Of a DNA stretch of 64,000 nt, positions 23,908 through 33,812 are shown one piece after another. Position 1 is the stretch's first letter. Each line of letters starts with the position of its first letter. Under the pieces are notes generated by a model, which worked only from the letters and a program-made list of their open reading frames with translations, had not been told where the DNA came from and did no database searches. The DNA is from Treponema sp. (lineage in GTDB: Bacteria; Spirochaetota; Spirochaetia; Treponematales; Treponemataceae): positions 1-64,000 of the forward strand of contig JAFUFU010000027.1 of the NCBI GenBank assembly GCA_017469785.1, given 5' to 3'. The translations under genes and the position numbers were made by a program.

Positions 23908-26900
23908 ATGGAAAATACGAAAGACGAATATAAATATCTTGATTTGCTGGAACGAAAACTCGATCAGTATCAAAAAGCTGCCTGCTGTCGTACCGAAAAC
24001 ACAGTGGTCGCGGCGGGGGCTGGCTCTGGAAAAACTCAGGTTCTTGCCACACGATTTGCGTGGCTTGTAATGAGCAAGGGCCTTCCAGCTTCAAAAATCC
24101 TTACGATTACATTCACCAAAAAGGCAACTGGTGAAATGTACGAGCGCATTTACAAAACTCTGAGTTTTTTTGCCGAAAATCCTCAGACTCCTGAAAAAGA
24201 AAAACAGCGTGCCCGCGAAGCTCTCGAAGATTTTTCTAACGTTCATATCCAGACCTTCGACTCCTTCTGCAAGGGAATCGTCGGGCAGGCTTCAAGTGAG
24301 TATGGAATTCGCCCGGATTTTTCCGTTGGTGAGGGGGACTCTGAAACTGACATAAGAAAACAGGCTCTTCCGTTCGTTTTTGAAAACCGGAACAGTGAAG
24401 GAATAAAATCTTTTGCTGGTGCAGGAAAATATCAGGATTTTGCGGACAAGATTCTTGCTGACACGATTATTTACAACACTTCGATTATCACACCGCAGAA
24501 TTTCTTTGTAAAAAAGCTCGAAAGTCAAAAAACAGAAATCATAAAAGCATGGAATTTTTTACTTTTGGGTGAGACTTCCGCAACTAATCCATGCCCGGCA
24601 TCTCTCAAAGAGGCTTACAGCGACTATCTTGAGCAAACCGACAAAGACTCAAAGATAAACCTGGGGTATGAAAACCTTCAGTCTGCACTCACTTCTTTTT
24701 GCAGCGCTCTTGATGATTGCGATGAAACAGGCGAGGACATTTATAAGAACTCAAAAAAGGCGGAGGCTTTTGTAAATTCCGTTGTACTGTCAGATTTGAT
24801 TCTTCCTTCAGATTTGGATTTTGAAAATCCAGGGAGCGAGAATCTTAAAAAATTTGAGACAATTCAGAATCTTTTTGACAGTTTTTCAATTGCTTATTGT
24901 GCTAAAAAATCCGTAAAAGACTTGTGGGGCGCAATAAAGCATTTAAGAAAAGAAAGTTTTTTGGAAGAATATTTTTCTTCTATTGTAAACTACATCAGGA
25001 ACTACACCGCAATCAAATCTTTGAACGAGCTTTTTGACAAGTTTACGTCTCAAATCAACCGCCAGAAACGCCTTTCCGGCAAGCTCACGTTCAAGGACGT
25101 TTCGGAACTTTCTCTTGAAATTCTCACCGAGCACAAAGAAATCCGCGCGCAGGAAAAACATGCCTTCGATAAAATCATGATTGATGAATTTCAGGACAAC
25201 AACGGCAAAAACCGTGACCTTCTCTTCCTCGTGTCTGAAAAAGAATTTGATGGCGAGGAAAAGGGCTGCAAAAACGGCATTCCAACTGCTTCTGATATAG
25301 TTTCTGACAAGCTGTTCTTTGTCGGCGACGAAAAGCAGTCAATCTATAAATTCCGCGGGGCAGAGGTTTCTGTCTTCAATGAGCTTAAAAAAGATATCGG
25401 AAACGGAAATTTCCTGCAGATGGTCTATAATTACCGTTCAAAAAACGAGCTTATCACAGGCTTCAACCGGATTTTCGGCAAAAACTCAAAGATTTTTGAT
25501 TGTGAGACAAGGGCCGCTTACGAAGCAAAATATGAAAGCGATGCGATAAAATTCAATCCTGTCTTTGAAAATCCAGACGGAACAATCGGAAAGGAAGAAG
25601 AACCGGCAAAACTTAGCCTCGATAACACAAGAATTCATCTCTGCGCATTTAATACTGAACTGATAAAAGATGATGAGGACAAAATTTACCTCGATGAAAA
25701 AAATCAGACTGCTTACTTCATCGCAAAAAAAATCGCACATGAGCGGGCAAAGGCGGAAGAAGAGCAGAGAAATTTCCGCTACAGTGATTTTGCAATCCTC
25801 GACAAAAGCCGTCACCGAACGCAGCTTTTAATCTGGCTCAATTATTTCGGAATTCCGTATCAGCTTGACCAGAACACCGACATTTTTACGGACGGTCCTG
25901 TGAATGATATTTACAGTTTCCTCAGGCTTTGTGTTTATCCGGGCGATAACAATGCGTTTGCAGCCTTCCTGGCTTCTCCTTTCTGTAACCTCAATCAAAA
26001 GGCCTTGCAGTCAGTCCTTGCAGAAAGCACTCTTTCGACTCTCCCGGAGACCGAAGAGGAGCTTCAAAAAAAGGCCGAAGAAATCCTTTGCGAATCTTCC
26101 AGCGAGCAGAAAAACCGGTTTGTGAAAGGAATCCTGTATATAAAAGAGAAAACTCATCAGATTTTGAGCCAGAAACTTTCCGAAACCATAAACGATTTGT
26201 GGCATGAAACAGGATATCATTATTCAACTATGGAAAATCAGAAAACTGAGCTGTATGCAGAGCTTTTTGACTTCCTGTTTGAGCTTGCCCGGCAGTGCGA
26301 CAAGGGCCAGAAGAATATTTCGTGGTTTGTAGACCAGCTTGCGATTGTAAAAAATAAAGAAAAAATTGCTCAGAGTGATGAGGAAATCGATGTAAAAGAA
26401 ATTTCTTATCCGCTCGAAGAAAAAGATGCCGTTCAGATTATGACTATTCACAAAAGCAAGGGCCTGCAGTTCCCTTATGTCTTCATTATGGGTTGTATCG
26501 GTGCCAAAAAATCCAGCGACAAAGCACAGATTTTCTTTGATGATGAATATGGAGCGAGCATCAAGCCAGAAAGCGGGTCGGCAAATTATTTTTCAATCAC
26601 ACAAAAAGCTATTTCCGACAAAAAAGAACTTGCCGAATTCCGTCGTCTTATTTACGTTGCGATTACGCGGGCGATTGAGCAAGTCTACATTGTAGGAGCA
26701 TGGAATCCAAATTCAAATACTATTTCTGACAATAATCTCAAACTGATTGAAAAGACTGCGCTGGATTTTTACGGTGAGGAGCTTTCGAAGAAGGATTTTG
26801 AGAACGGAAAGATGATTTTTTCAGAAAAGGACTTTGCGCCTTTCACTTATGAAGGAATTGAACCTGTCAAAAAGGCGGAAACTTATTCTTTCGGAACAAA

Positions 26901-27555
26901 AACTGATTGCAAAACCCGCATTTTTGATATTCTTCCGTCTGATGTCGAAGAAATTGTTTATGAGGAGCCTGTTTCAATCCGAAAAAGGCCGAGCGATCAG
27001 GAAGAAGAATTTGAAGTCAGTTCAACTTTCACAATTGAAAATCCTTCCGAGACAGATAATAAATTTGGCTTGACCGCCGCTGAATTCGGAACTTTGGCTC
27101 ACGATTATCTTCGCGCACAGGCAGAGGGCATTATGCCACAAGAATATGAGCCGTCTTTTGCCCGTCTCAAGCAGCTTTCAGATACAGAAATTGCCAAAAA
27201 CAAAGAACTTTGCATAAAAATGTGCCATGAATTTGCTGAAAGTCCTCTGGGAAAAGCCGCTTATTCTTCGGCCGGAAGCGCATGCGCTCAAAAACGCTTT
27301 ATCCGTGCGGAACTTGAATTCAAAATGTTTAATGACGGTTACATCTGGTCTGGTTTTATCGATTTGATTTATCAGAATGCTGACGGAACATTCACAATCG
27401 TTGATTACAAATCAGACAGCAACATCGTACCCGAAAAACATGCCGCCCAGCTTCACACATACCGCACGCTCGCAAGTAAGCTTTTCCGAATCCCGGAAGA
27501 AAAAATCACCTGCAAGTTATGGTATTTGCGTCACGGCAAGGAAGTTGAAGTTTAG
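23908..27555 (+). CDS. addA: AddA/RexA-like UvrD-family helicase-nuclease, 1215 aa
   Basis: This is the motor subunit of the repair helicase-nuclease. UvrD-type motifs appear in order: Q-motif region LDQYQKAA at 18-25, Walker A GAGSGKT at 37-43, motif Ib ITFTKKAT, DEFQDNN at ~426, VGDEKQSIYKFRGA, VYNYRS, motif V IHKSKGLQFP near 846, VAITRA, then a RecB-like nuclease core with IVDYKSD near 1164. Length fits AddA. The ATG at 23908 follows GGGATTG, a weak ribosome site, but close coupling to addB explains translation. It is the last gene before a new promoter at 27608. Confidence 0.9.
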   Translation: MENTKDEYKYLDLLERKLDQYQKAACCRTENTVVAAGAGSGKTQVLATRFAWLVMSKGLPASKILTITFTKKATGEMYERIYKTLSFFAENPQTPEKEKQRAREALEDFSNVHIQTFDSFCKGIVGQASSEYGIRPDFSVGEGDSETDIRKQALPFVFENRNSEGIKSFAGAGKYQDFADKILADTIIYNTSIITPQNFFVKKLESQKTEIIKAWNFLLLGETSATNPCPASLKEAYSDYLEQTDKDSKINLGYENLQSALTSFCSALDDCDETGEDIYKNSKKAEAFVNSVVLSDLILPSDLDFENPGSENLKKFETIQNLFDSFSIAYCAKKSVKDLWGAIKHLRKESFLEEYFSSIVNYIRNYTAIKSLNELFDKFTSQINRQKRLSGKLTFKDVSELSLEILTEHKEIRAQEKHAFDKIMIDEFQDNNGKNRDLLFLVSEKEFDGEEKGCKNGIPTASDIVSDKLFFVGDEKQSIYKFRGAEVSVFNELKKDIGNGNFLQMVYNYRSKNELITGFNRIFGKNSKIFDCETRAAYEAKYESDAIKFNPVFENPDGTIGKEEEPAKLSLDNTRIHLCAFNTELIKDDEDKIYLDEKNQTAYFIAKKIAHERAKAEEEQRNFRYSDFAILDKSRHRTQLLIWLNYFGIPYQLDQNTDIFTDGPVNDIYSFLRLCVYPGDNNAFAAFLASPFCNLNQKALQSVLAESTLSTLPETEEELQKKAEEILCESSSEQKNRFVKGILYIKEKTHQILSQKLSETINDLWHETGYHYSTMENQKTELYAELFDFLFELARQCDKGQKNISWFVDQLAIVKNKEKIAQSDEEIDVKEISYPLEEKDAVQIMTIHKSKGLQFPYVFIMGCIGAKKSSDKAQIFFDDEYGASIKPESGSANYFSITQKAISDKKELAEFRRLIYVAITRAIEQVYIVGAWNPNSNTISDNNLKLIEKTALDFYGEELSKKDFENGKMIFSEKDFAPFTYEGIEPVKKAETYSFGTKTDCKTRIFDILPSDVEEIVYEEPVSIRKRPSDQEEEFEVSSTFTIENPSETDNKFGLTAAEFGTLAHDYLRAQAEGIMPQEYEPSFARLKQLSDTEIAKNKELCIKMCHEFAESPLGKAAYSSAGSACAQKRFIRAELEFKMFNDGYIWSGFIDLIYQNADGTFTIVDYKSDSNIVPEKHAAQLHTYRTLASKLFRIPEEKITCKLWYLRHGKEVEV

Positions 27556-27607
27556 GAAAGAGCGGAAATTGCTGGCTTGTTGTATTGAACTTTGGTAGAG
27601 CGAAAGA

Positions 27608-27636
27608 TTGAAAATAAGTCGTTTTTTTATTAAAAT
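27608..27636 (+). promoter_or_regulatory. Sigma-70-like promoter of the TAXI-TRAP operon
   Basis: TTGAAA (27608-27613) and TAAAAT (27631-27636) with a 17-base spacer, 28 bases before the ATG and just ahead of TTAGGAG. Confidence 0.65.
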
Positions 27637-27663
27637 AGCGCATCTTTTTATTAGGAGAAAAAT

Positions 27664-28611
27664 ATGAAAAAAATCGTTCTCTTTGCATCTCTGCTTGGCG
27701 CCTTCTTTGCCATCACAGGTTGTAATGAAAAAAAGAACTACATTCTCGCTACTGGCGGAACATCTGGTACTTATTATCCATTTGGTGGTGCCATCGCCAA
27801 CATCTGGAACACAAAAATCGAGAATATGAATGTCACTGCTCAGGCAACCGGCGCTTCTGCTGAGAATCTTCGTCTCATCTCAAAGGGCGACGCGGAATTC
27901 GCAACTGTCCAGAATGATGTCATGGATTACGCATACCGCGGTTCAGATATGTTCGCAGGCCAGAAATTGCCGAATCTTGCTTCAATCGGCACTTTATATC
28001 CTGAGGTCGTTCAGATTGCGGCTTCAAAGACAAGCGGAATCGCTTCAATCGCTGACTTGCGTGGAAAACGTGTTTCTGTTGGTGACGCAGGTTCTGGCGT
28101 AGAATTCAACGCAAAACAGATTCTTGAAGGATATGGCCTCACATTCGACGACATCAAAAAGAACAATCTTTCTTTCAAGGAGTCGGCTGAAGGCTTGCAG
28201 AACGGAACTCTTGATGCCTGCTTCGTAACAGCCGGTGTTCCGAACTCAGCATTGCAGGAGCTTGCTTTCACCGCTGGCCTTGTCCTGATTCCTGTGAATG
28301 GTGCCGAGGCTGACTCTATCTGCAACAAGTACTCATTCTACACAAAGACAACTATTCCTGCCGGAACATACAAAGGCACGGACGTTGACACAGAAGCTCT
28401 TGCAATCAAGGCTACTTTGGCTGTAAGCGCATCTTTGGATGAAAACACAGTCTACGAAATGACAAAAGTTTTGTTCGAGAATCTTGAAGAACTCGGTACG
28501 GCTCACGCAAAAGGAAAAGAGGTTAGCGCACAGGCTGCCGTTACAGGTATCTCTGTTCCTTTCCATCCAGGTGCTGCAAAATACTTCAAAGAGATTGGCG
28601 TTTTGAACTAA
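27664..28611 (+). CDS. TAXI family TRAP transporter substrate-binding lipoprotein, 315 aa
   Basis: It catches a small organic acid outside the inner membrane and hands it to the fused permease two genes on. The signal peptide ends in the lipobox AITGC (Cys ~20). The mature part opens with YILATGGTSGTYYPFGGAIA, the hallmark of the TAXI family, and continues with LRLISKGDAEFATVQNDV and LRGKRVSVGDAGSGVEFNA. AGGAGA precedes the ATG. It is first of three genes (DUF1850 protein, permease). TAXI-TRAP systems often carry glutamate, 2-oxoglutarate or similar acids; the substrate here cannot be read. Confidence 0.95.
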   Translation: MKKIVLFASLLGAFFAITGCNEKKNYILATGGTSGTYYPFGGAIANIWNTKIENMNVTAQATGASAENLRLISKGDAEFATVQNDVMDYAYRGSDMFAGQKLPNLASIGTLYPEVVQIAASKTSGIASIADLRGKRVSVGDAGSGVEFNAKQILEGYGLTFDDIKKNNLSFKESAEGLQNGTLDACFVTAGVPNSALQELAFTAGLVLIPVNGAEADSICNKYSFYTKTTIPAGTYKGTDVDTEALAIKATLAVSASLDENTVYEMTKVLFENLEELGTAHAKGKEVSAQAAVTGISVPFHPGAAKYFKEIGVLN

Positions 28612-28620
28612 GCGCAATTA

Positions 28621-29142
28621 ATGAAAAAAGTTTTATTATGGGCGGTACTCGTGCTTTTGGTAGTAAATCTTCCGATTGTACGGGTACTGTCAATTTCCAA
28701 TCGAAAGAATTTTTCAGAAAGAATTTATTCCCGTTCCGCATTGGCCCAGGGCTTTGTAATCAGTTATACGCATTCAGTGAACAAGGGGAGGGTTCATGAT
28801 TTCTATATCCCCACTGAATCCGATGAGCTTGAGCTTTTTATGACGGAATTCGTCTCTTACGGGGCTGGAATCCCTGAGGCCGGTGAAACTGAGGGGGCCA
28901 GATTCCGCGTGATAAAAGACGGCTACGTTATTGAGAACCTGCATCGCGTTATTCCCCGGCTTTTGATGGCTGTCGGTGTTGTGGCGGAACATTCACTTAC
29001 AGTGATAGGAGCTGGTGACCTGCTTGATGCTGATTTCAGCGCAGAATTTTTTCTGAAGGATTATTTTAAACCGCAAACGAGCCTTGTCTTTGAAATAAGA
29101 CGTGTCTCTCTGATAAACTATTTTCTGGCAAAAAAAATATAG
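28621..29142 (+). CDS. DUF1850 domain protein, 173 aa
   Basis: DUF1850 proteins are encoded between TAXI binding proteins and TRAP permeases and are thought to be accessory to them. Here an N-terminal membrane anchor or signal (residues ~5-25, LLWAVLVLLVVNLPIVRVL) precedes the domain, recognised by FVISYTHSVNKGRVHDFYIP and the following ELFMTEFVSYGAGIPE. The start at 28621 comes nine bases after the previous stop; no strong ribosome site is seen, so coupling is likely. Confidence 0.85.
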   Translation: MKKVLLWAVLVLLVVNLPIVRVLSISNRKNFSERIYSRSALAQGFVISYTHSVNKGRVHDFYIPTESDELELFMTEFVSYGAGIPEAGETEGARFRVIKDGYVIENLHRVIPRLLMAVGVVAEHSLTVIGAGDLLDADFSAEFFLKDYFKPQTSLVFEIRRVSLINYFLAKKI

Positions 29143-29177
29143 AAATCTGAGCTAATCTGTGGGAAAAGGAGAATGTG

Positions 29178-31247
29178 ATGAGCGATGAAGTTGAAAACAC
29201 TAAAGAAAGTCCTCTTGTAGAAAGTTTGCTTCCGACGACAAACGAAGACGAGATGAAGGCCCTTATGAAGGATTTGGACCGGGAACAAGCCTACCGTGAG
29301 CATAAATGCTGGCGTCAGTACATCACGGTTCTTGTGTCGGTTGCCTTCTGTATATTTCAGCTTTATGCAACCTTGAGCGGCTCGATTCCGGCTCAGCTTG
29401 TCCGGGCTTCACACTTGGCTTTCGTGCAGTTTTTGGCATTCCTGCTTTTCCCTGCCCTGAAACGGCTCCCGAAAAACACCCTGCCGCTTTATGACGTGAT
29501 TCTTGCCTTTATCGGCTCTGGCTGCTGGTGTTACTATATCATCAATTTTGAGACAATCGTACGCCGGGCTGGTGCCTACACGATGCTGGATATTGCTGTC
29601 GGTATCGTAGGAATCATAGTTTTGTTCGAGTCCTGTCGCCGAATCGTCGGATTGCCGATTATGATTATTGCCGGCGCTTTCATTCTTTATGCTTTCATCG
29701 GAAAGTATCTGCCGGGTTTCCTGAATCATCGCGGCTACAAGCTCGCCCGCGTTGTCAGCCATCTGTATTATACTACCGAAGGAATTATGGGTACTCCTAT
29801 CGGAGCCTGTTCGACCTTTATTTTCCTTTTCATCCTGTTCGGGGCCTTCCTCGAAAAAACGGGAATCGGCCAGTTTTTCATTGATACTTGTAATGCGATT
29901 GCCGGCGGGGCAAGTGGCGGACCTGCAAAAGTCGCAGTTCTTTCTTCTGCCTTGCTGGGAACAGTTTCAGGCAGCTCTGTCTCAAATACTGTGGGTTCAG
30001 GCTCTTTTACGATTCCTATGATGAAAAAACTGGGCTACCGCGGTGAATTTGCCGGTGCTGTCGAGGCTGCGGCTTCAACCGGCGGGCAGCTTATGCCTCC
30101 GATTATGGGTGCTGCGGCATTCCTTATGGCTGAGAGCGTAGGTGTGCCGTATCTTACAGTTGTCAAAGCGGCGATTATTCCTGCCCTGCTATATTTTGCG
30201 GGAATCTTTATCACCGTTCATCTGGAGGCTCACAAACTGGGCTTGAAGGGTCTTCCCAAAGAAGAGATTCCCCGCTTCTTGCCGCTTTTCCTTTCACGGG
30301 GCTACATGATTCTGCCGCTCATAGTGATTATTTTCTTTCTCTGCTCTGGCAAAACGGCGACCTATTCAGCTCTCATGGGAATCGTTTCTATCATCGTAAT
30401 TGCCATTGCGGTTTCATTTGTCGATGTTGCAAAAGGAAAGAAGCCGCGCTTTACTCTTAATGATTTGATTGACGTCCTTTGCGCGGCTGCCCGTGGCGTT
30501 ATCAGCGTGGCCATTGCTTGTGGTATGGCTGGAATCATTATCGGGGTGGTTACGCTTACGGGATTGGGGCTCAAACTCGGTGCCGGACTTGTGGCCCTGG
30601 CTCACGGCAAGCTTTTCATCACCCTTATTCTGACTATGATTTCTTCCATTATTTTGGGAATGGGCGCGCCAACTACGGCAAACTATCTTATCACTTCCAC
30701 GATTACGGCCGGTGCCATTGTGCGCTGTGTTTACGGAGCGGTTACGCCCACACCTGAGCAGCTTTTGCCGGCACACATGTTTGCCTTCTATTTCGGTATC
30801 ATTGCCGATGTCACGCCGCCTGTAGCTCTTGCGGCAATCGCGGGCGCGGCCATTGCTAAGGCCAGACCGATGCGCACCGCTGTGAATGCGACCAAGCTTG
30901 CAATCGGGGCTTTCATCGTTCCTTATATGTTTATCTACAATCCTCAGATGCTCATGATAGGCTCAAGCGCTGTCTCAATTCTCGGCATCACAGTTACCGC
31001 ATTGTTGGGTATGTTCGGAATCTCCGTTGGCCTTGAAGGATATGCCTTTGCTCACACTGGATTCCTGAACAATTTCAATGTATCGTCAAAAGTGAAGAGG
31101 ACTTTCTCTCTGGCAGAGAGGTTTTTGTTCATCGCGGCCGGTCTGTGCTGTATCGATCCCAAGCCAGCCACGGATATTTTCGGACTTTGCCTGATTGTCC
31201 TTTTGATTCTTGTTCAGATTTTGCGAAAAAAGAGAAGTTTGCAATAA
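29178..31247 (+). CDS. TRAP transporter fused permease (DctQ-DctM type), 689 aa
   Basis: This is the membrane part of the TAXI-TRAP uptake system, powered by an ion gradient. About 16 or more hydrophobic segments are visible. The first ~200 residues form the small-subunit (4TM) part; the DctM-like part follows with GASGGPAKVAVLSSALLGTVSGS, EAAASTGGQLMPPIMGA and LGMGAPTTANYLITS, all typical of fused permeases. AGGAGAATGTG precedes the ATG; GTG at 29175 is one codon earlier and less likely. The gene ends the three-gene operon. Confidence 0.95.
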   Translation: MSDEVENTKESPLVESLLPTTNEDEMKALMKDLDREQAYREHKCWRQYITVLVSVAFCIFQLYATLSGSIPAQLVRASHLAFVQFLAFLLFPALKRLPKNTLPLYDVILAFIGSGCWCYYIINFETIVRRAGAYTMLDIAVGIVGIIVLFESCRRIVGLPIMIIAGAFILYAFIGKYLPGFLNHRGYKLARVVSHLYYTTEGIMGTPIGACSTFIFLFILFGAFLEKTGIGQFFIDTCNAIAGGASGGPAKVAVLSSALLGTVSGSSVSNTVGSGSFTIPMMKKLGYRGEFAGAVEAAASTGGQLMPPIMGAAAFLMAESVGVPYLTVVKAAIIPALLYFAGIFITVHLEAHKLGLKGLPKEEIPRFLPLFLSRGYMILPLIVIIFFLCSGKTATYSALMGIVSIIVIAIAVSFVDVAKGKKPRFTLNDLIDVLCAAARGVISVAIACGMAGIIIGVVTLTGLGLKLGAGLVALAHGKLFITLILTMISSIILGMGAPTTANYLITSTITAGAIVRCVYGAVTPTPEQLLPAHMFAFYFGIIADVTPPVALAAIAGAAIAKARPMRTAVNATKLAIGAFIVPYMFIYNPQMLMIGSSAVSILGITVTALLGMFGISVGLEGYAFAHTGFLNNFNVSSKVKRTFSLAERFLFIAAGLCCIDPKPATDIFGLCLIVLLILVQILRKKRSLQ

Positions 31248-31288
31248 TAGTGGCTTTTCCATGCTTTTTGCTGTATATTTATTGATAT

Positions 31289-32371
31289 ATGAACAGTGAA
31301 TTTACATCTCGTCTTGAGCGAATTGAAAGTGTCTTACAGCAGCATCTTCCGTCTCAGTCTAATCCTGAATGGCGGAAGCTTTCTTTCGGGGCGATTGACT
31401 CATGCATTTCAGAATCTCATCTCGCAAATTTAATCGCACCTTGCAAGAATCTTCTTGATTTGGGCGGAAAGAGATGGCGTCCTTTGCTGCTGCTCCTCTG
31501 TTCGGCCCTGACATCTGCAGCCAAAAAATCTTCTGCTGAAAAAATCTGCGAATCTGAAAAAAAATCCTATCTGCTTACGCCTCTTGTTGAATTCGCGCAC
31601 ACGGCCAGCCTTATTCACGATGATATTGAAGATAATGCCGACACACGGCGGGGAAAGCCTGCCGCCCACATTACATATGGCCTTGATGTCGCTCTGAACG
31701 CAGGCTCATGGCTCATTTTTGAGGCCACGGCATGTATTCAGGAACTTTCTCTCAATGGTGATGAAAAAGCGGCCTTGTATGAGCTTTTCCTTTTGGAGCT
31801 TCGTCGCCTTCATCTGGGGCAGGCCATGGATATTTATTGGCACCGAAATCCTGAGTTGATTCCTACTGTCGATGAATACACGGCCATGGTCAGAAACAAA
31901 ACGGGAACTCTTGCCCGTCTTGCCGTGAAGCTCGGTGTTTTTGCTGGTGGCGGGACTGCCTCTGAAATCGAAAAAACCGGCGAAATTGCACAGGATATAG
32001 GTACTGGCTTCCAAATCATTGATGACGTCATCAATCTTACGACAGGAAATCCCGGAAAAAAGCGTGGCGATGATATTGTCGAAGGCAAAAAAAGTCTTCC
32101 TGTGCTTATTCATCTTTCAAAAAAACCGGAAGATCTTGCGCGGCTTTCTTCTCTTTTTGCCGAGGCCCGCGCTCATGGAATTGACTCTCCAGCCGTTGAG
32201 GAGGCAATTTCGCTTCTTGCTTCAAGCGGCTCCATTGACGAGGCCAAAAAACGCGGTAAAGAAATCATTTCTGAAAAATCTGAAGCCCTTGCATCTTTCT
32301 TTGGAACGCAGAATTCTGCCGAAGCTGCGCTTATAAAAGACTTATTTGAATCTTTGATGAGCAAAGCATAG
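31289..32371 (+). CDS. Polyprenyl synthetase family protein, 360 aa
   Basis: This enzyme condenses isopentenyl diphosphate into longer prenyl diphosphates for undecaprenyl or other lipid carriers. The first aspartate-rich motif is DDIED (D111-D115, in SLIHDDIEDNADTRRG), the chain-length region lies just before it, and the second is QIIDDVINLT near 243-252, where the fifth position is N instead of the usual D. The GKKRGDDIVEGKKSLP segment is also typical. The ATG has no Shine-Dalgarno, and a TATATT box stands nine bases before it, so the leader must be very short. Exact product length is not readable. Confidence 0.9.
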   Translation: MNSEFTSRLERIESVLQQHLPSQSNPEWRKLSFGAIDSCISESHLANLIAPCKNLLDLGGKRWRPLLLLLCSALTSAAKKSSAEKICESEKKSYLLTPLVEFAHTASLIHDDIEDNADTRRGKPAAHITYGLDVALNAGSWLIFEATACIQELSLNGDEKAALYELFLLELRRLHLGQAMDIYWHRNPELIPTVDEYTAMVRNKTGTLARLAVKLGVFAGGGTASEIEKTGEIAQDIGTGFQIIDDVINLTTGNPGKKRGDDIVEGKKSLPVLIHLSKKPEDLARLSSLFAEARAHGIDSPAVEEAISLLASSGSIDEAKKRGKEIISEKSEALASFFGTQNSAEAALIKDLFESLMSKA

Positions 32372-32387
32372 TTTTCTGGGGGTGCTT

Positions 32388-32942
32388 ATGGTCGAAAACG
32401 TGGTATCACTGAATACTCAGGCAATCGAGCTGGCTTCTTCTGGTCAGTACAGGGAAGCAATCGCCTGTCTGCAGAGGGCTATTTCCATCGAAAAATACAA
32501 TCATCTTCTCTGGTACAATCTTGGAATCACCTATCGTGACGCCGGTAATCTAGAGGCTGCTAAATCCGCGCTGGTTCATGCTCACGAAATCAATGACGAG
32601 GACGATGAGATTATCGAAACTCTTGCCTTGGTCTGTTTTAATCAGGGATGCAAGGAAGAGGCTCTTGCATTTTGTCTCGAAGGTCTTTCAAACAACAGCG
32701 AAAACTCCCATCTCTGGAACACTCTCGGCGTGCTTTATTTTAATGAGAACGATTTTCCCATGGCCTGCGAGGCTTTTGAGAATGCCGTTACAATCAATCC
32801 CTACTACTATGATGCGCTTTTTAATCTGCGTGATACTTACGAAGAGCTTGGAAATAAAGCCGGATATCAGATGTGTGTCGAGCAAATGAAAAATATCCAG
32901 CTTGGTGAGAATGATTTTAAGAACGAGGGCGGAAATGCGTGA
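32388..32942 (+). CDS. TPR repeat protein, 184 aa
   Basis: This is a small helical scaffold protein with about four tetratricopeptide units: YREAIACLQRAISIEKYNH, LLWYNLGITYRDAGNLEAAK, HLWNTLGVLYFNENDFPMAC and EAFENAVTINPYYYDALFNL. There is no signal peptide. ATG at 32388 follows GGGGGT; a GTG two codons earlier is possible. It overlaps the next gene by eight bases, so it is translated together with the RseC-like membrane protein. The partner protein is unknown. Confidence 0.85.
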   Translation: MVENVVSLNTQAIELASSGQYREAIACLQRAISIEKYNHLLWYNLGITYRDAGNLEAAKSALVHAHEINDEDDEIIETLALVCFNQGCKEEALAFCLEGLSNNSENSHLWNTLGVLYFNENDFPMACEAFENAVTINPYYYDALFNLRDTYEELGNKAGYQMCVEQMKNIQLGENDFKNEGGNA

Positions 32943-33348
32943 TTTTGCTATCGTTACGGGAATAGAAGGCCAGAGGATTGAGGTTGTTTCTCTTGTCTCT
33001 GACGCCTGCGTTGTCTGTAATTCCATTGATTGCGCAAGGCAGGGAAAGTCCTTCCACGTCCTCAACAAGAAAAATCTTCCCCTCCATGAAAATAATATCA
33101 TCAGGATTGGTTTCCCGCGAATTCTAAACGGGATTCTGGGGCTTGTTTCCCTGCTTTTCCCTATTGCCAGCTCCGTCGCAGGTTTTTTCCTTGTTCCGTA
33201 TTTTTCCCGTCGCTTTCAGTTTGCTTTTACCCCCTCGTCGCAGGCATGTGTCGTCGGGATTTTTTTTGTTTTTTCATCTCTGCTTGTGTTTGTCATCAGC
33301 CGCACTAACATTCATCTGACCCATCCTGAAGTCATACAGGTTCTTTAA
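32935..33348 (+). CDS. SoxR-reducing system protein RseC-like, 137 aa
   Basis: RseC/RsxC-associated proteins are small inner-membrane proteins linked to electron transfer and envelope stress. The protein has the RseC pattern: an N-terminal beta domain with three cysteines in a CVVCNSIDC cluster (residues ~28-36), VLNKKNLPLHENNIIRIG, then two membrane helices (about 61-84 and 99-122). It starts at 32935 inside the end of the TPR gene. No rnf genes or SoxR are visible nearby, so its partner is elsewhere. Confidence 0.75.
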   Translation: MRDFAIVTGIEGQRIEVVSLVSDACVVCNSIDCARQGKSFHVLNKKNLPLHENNIIRIGFPRILNGILGLVSLLFPIASSVAGFFLVPYFSRRFQFAFTPSSQACVVGIFFVFSSLLVFVISRTNIHLTHPEVIQVL

Positions 33349-33361
33349 AGACTGCTTACGG

Positions 33362-33775
33362 TTATTTCTGCCATTTTTCTTCTGTTATGTTCCACTGGCT
33401 TCCTTTTTCATTTTTATTGATTTCAATGTTCACCAGACGAAAGGGGCTGATTTTTTTTATGGTGGCGAGAAGATTTTCTTCTGCTTCTGTGATTTCCCGG
33501 ACGCTAAGGCTCTGGCTTCTGTCGAAGAAGCTTGCAAAATCAATTCTGCCTTCCTCCTGACGGCCGTTGACCGTAAGGCTTGCGGTAATGAAAATTGATT
33601 CTTCGTCCTGTGAAATGCCTGTTATTTCCGGCTTTGTTACTTTGTCTTTGATAGACTTTATCGCATGGCAGCGAAGACACAGGGGAAACACCGGGCAGCC
33701 AGGGAGCTTTTTTTGAATCTGCCTGAGCAGAATAAACTGGTTCGGGTTTGGAAAGATGACGGTTTCGTATATCAT
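33362..33775 (-). CDS. Hypothetical protein, 137 aa
   Basis: I do not recognise this family. It is soluble, with a Cys-rich stretch GCPVFPLCLRCHAI near residue 26-39 that could bind a metal, and a second half of alternating strands and charged residues. I choose 33775 (MIYETVIFPN) because the longer frame covers the leader of the divergent 33813 gene. No strong ribosome site is seen. It converges with the RseC-like gene, 13 bases apart, with no visible terminator. Confidence 0.6.
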   Translation of the reverse strand: MIYETVIFPNPNQFILLRQIQKKLPGCPVFPLCLRCHAIKSIKDKVTKPEITGISQDEESIFITASLTVNGRQEEGRIDFASFFDRSQSLSVREITEAEENLLATIKKISPFRLVNIEINKNEKGSQWNITEEKWQK

Positions 33776-33812
33776 TCTTTTATATTCTTTTGATTTGTGA
33801 TAGATTTTACTT

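Noticed and set aside
28342..28617. Antisense frame with cysteine-rich product in the TAXI gene
   Set aside because: Composition follows the opposite strand codons and no start signal exists.
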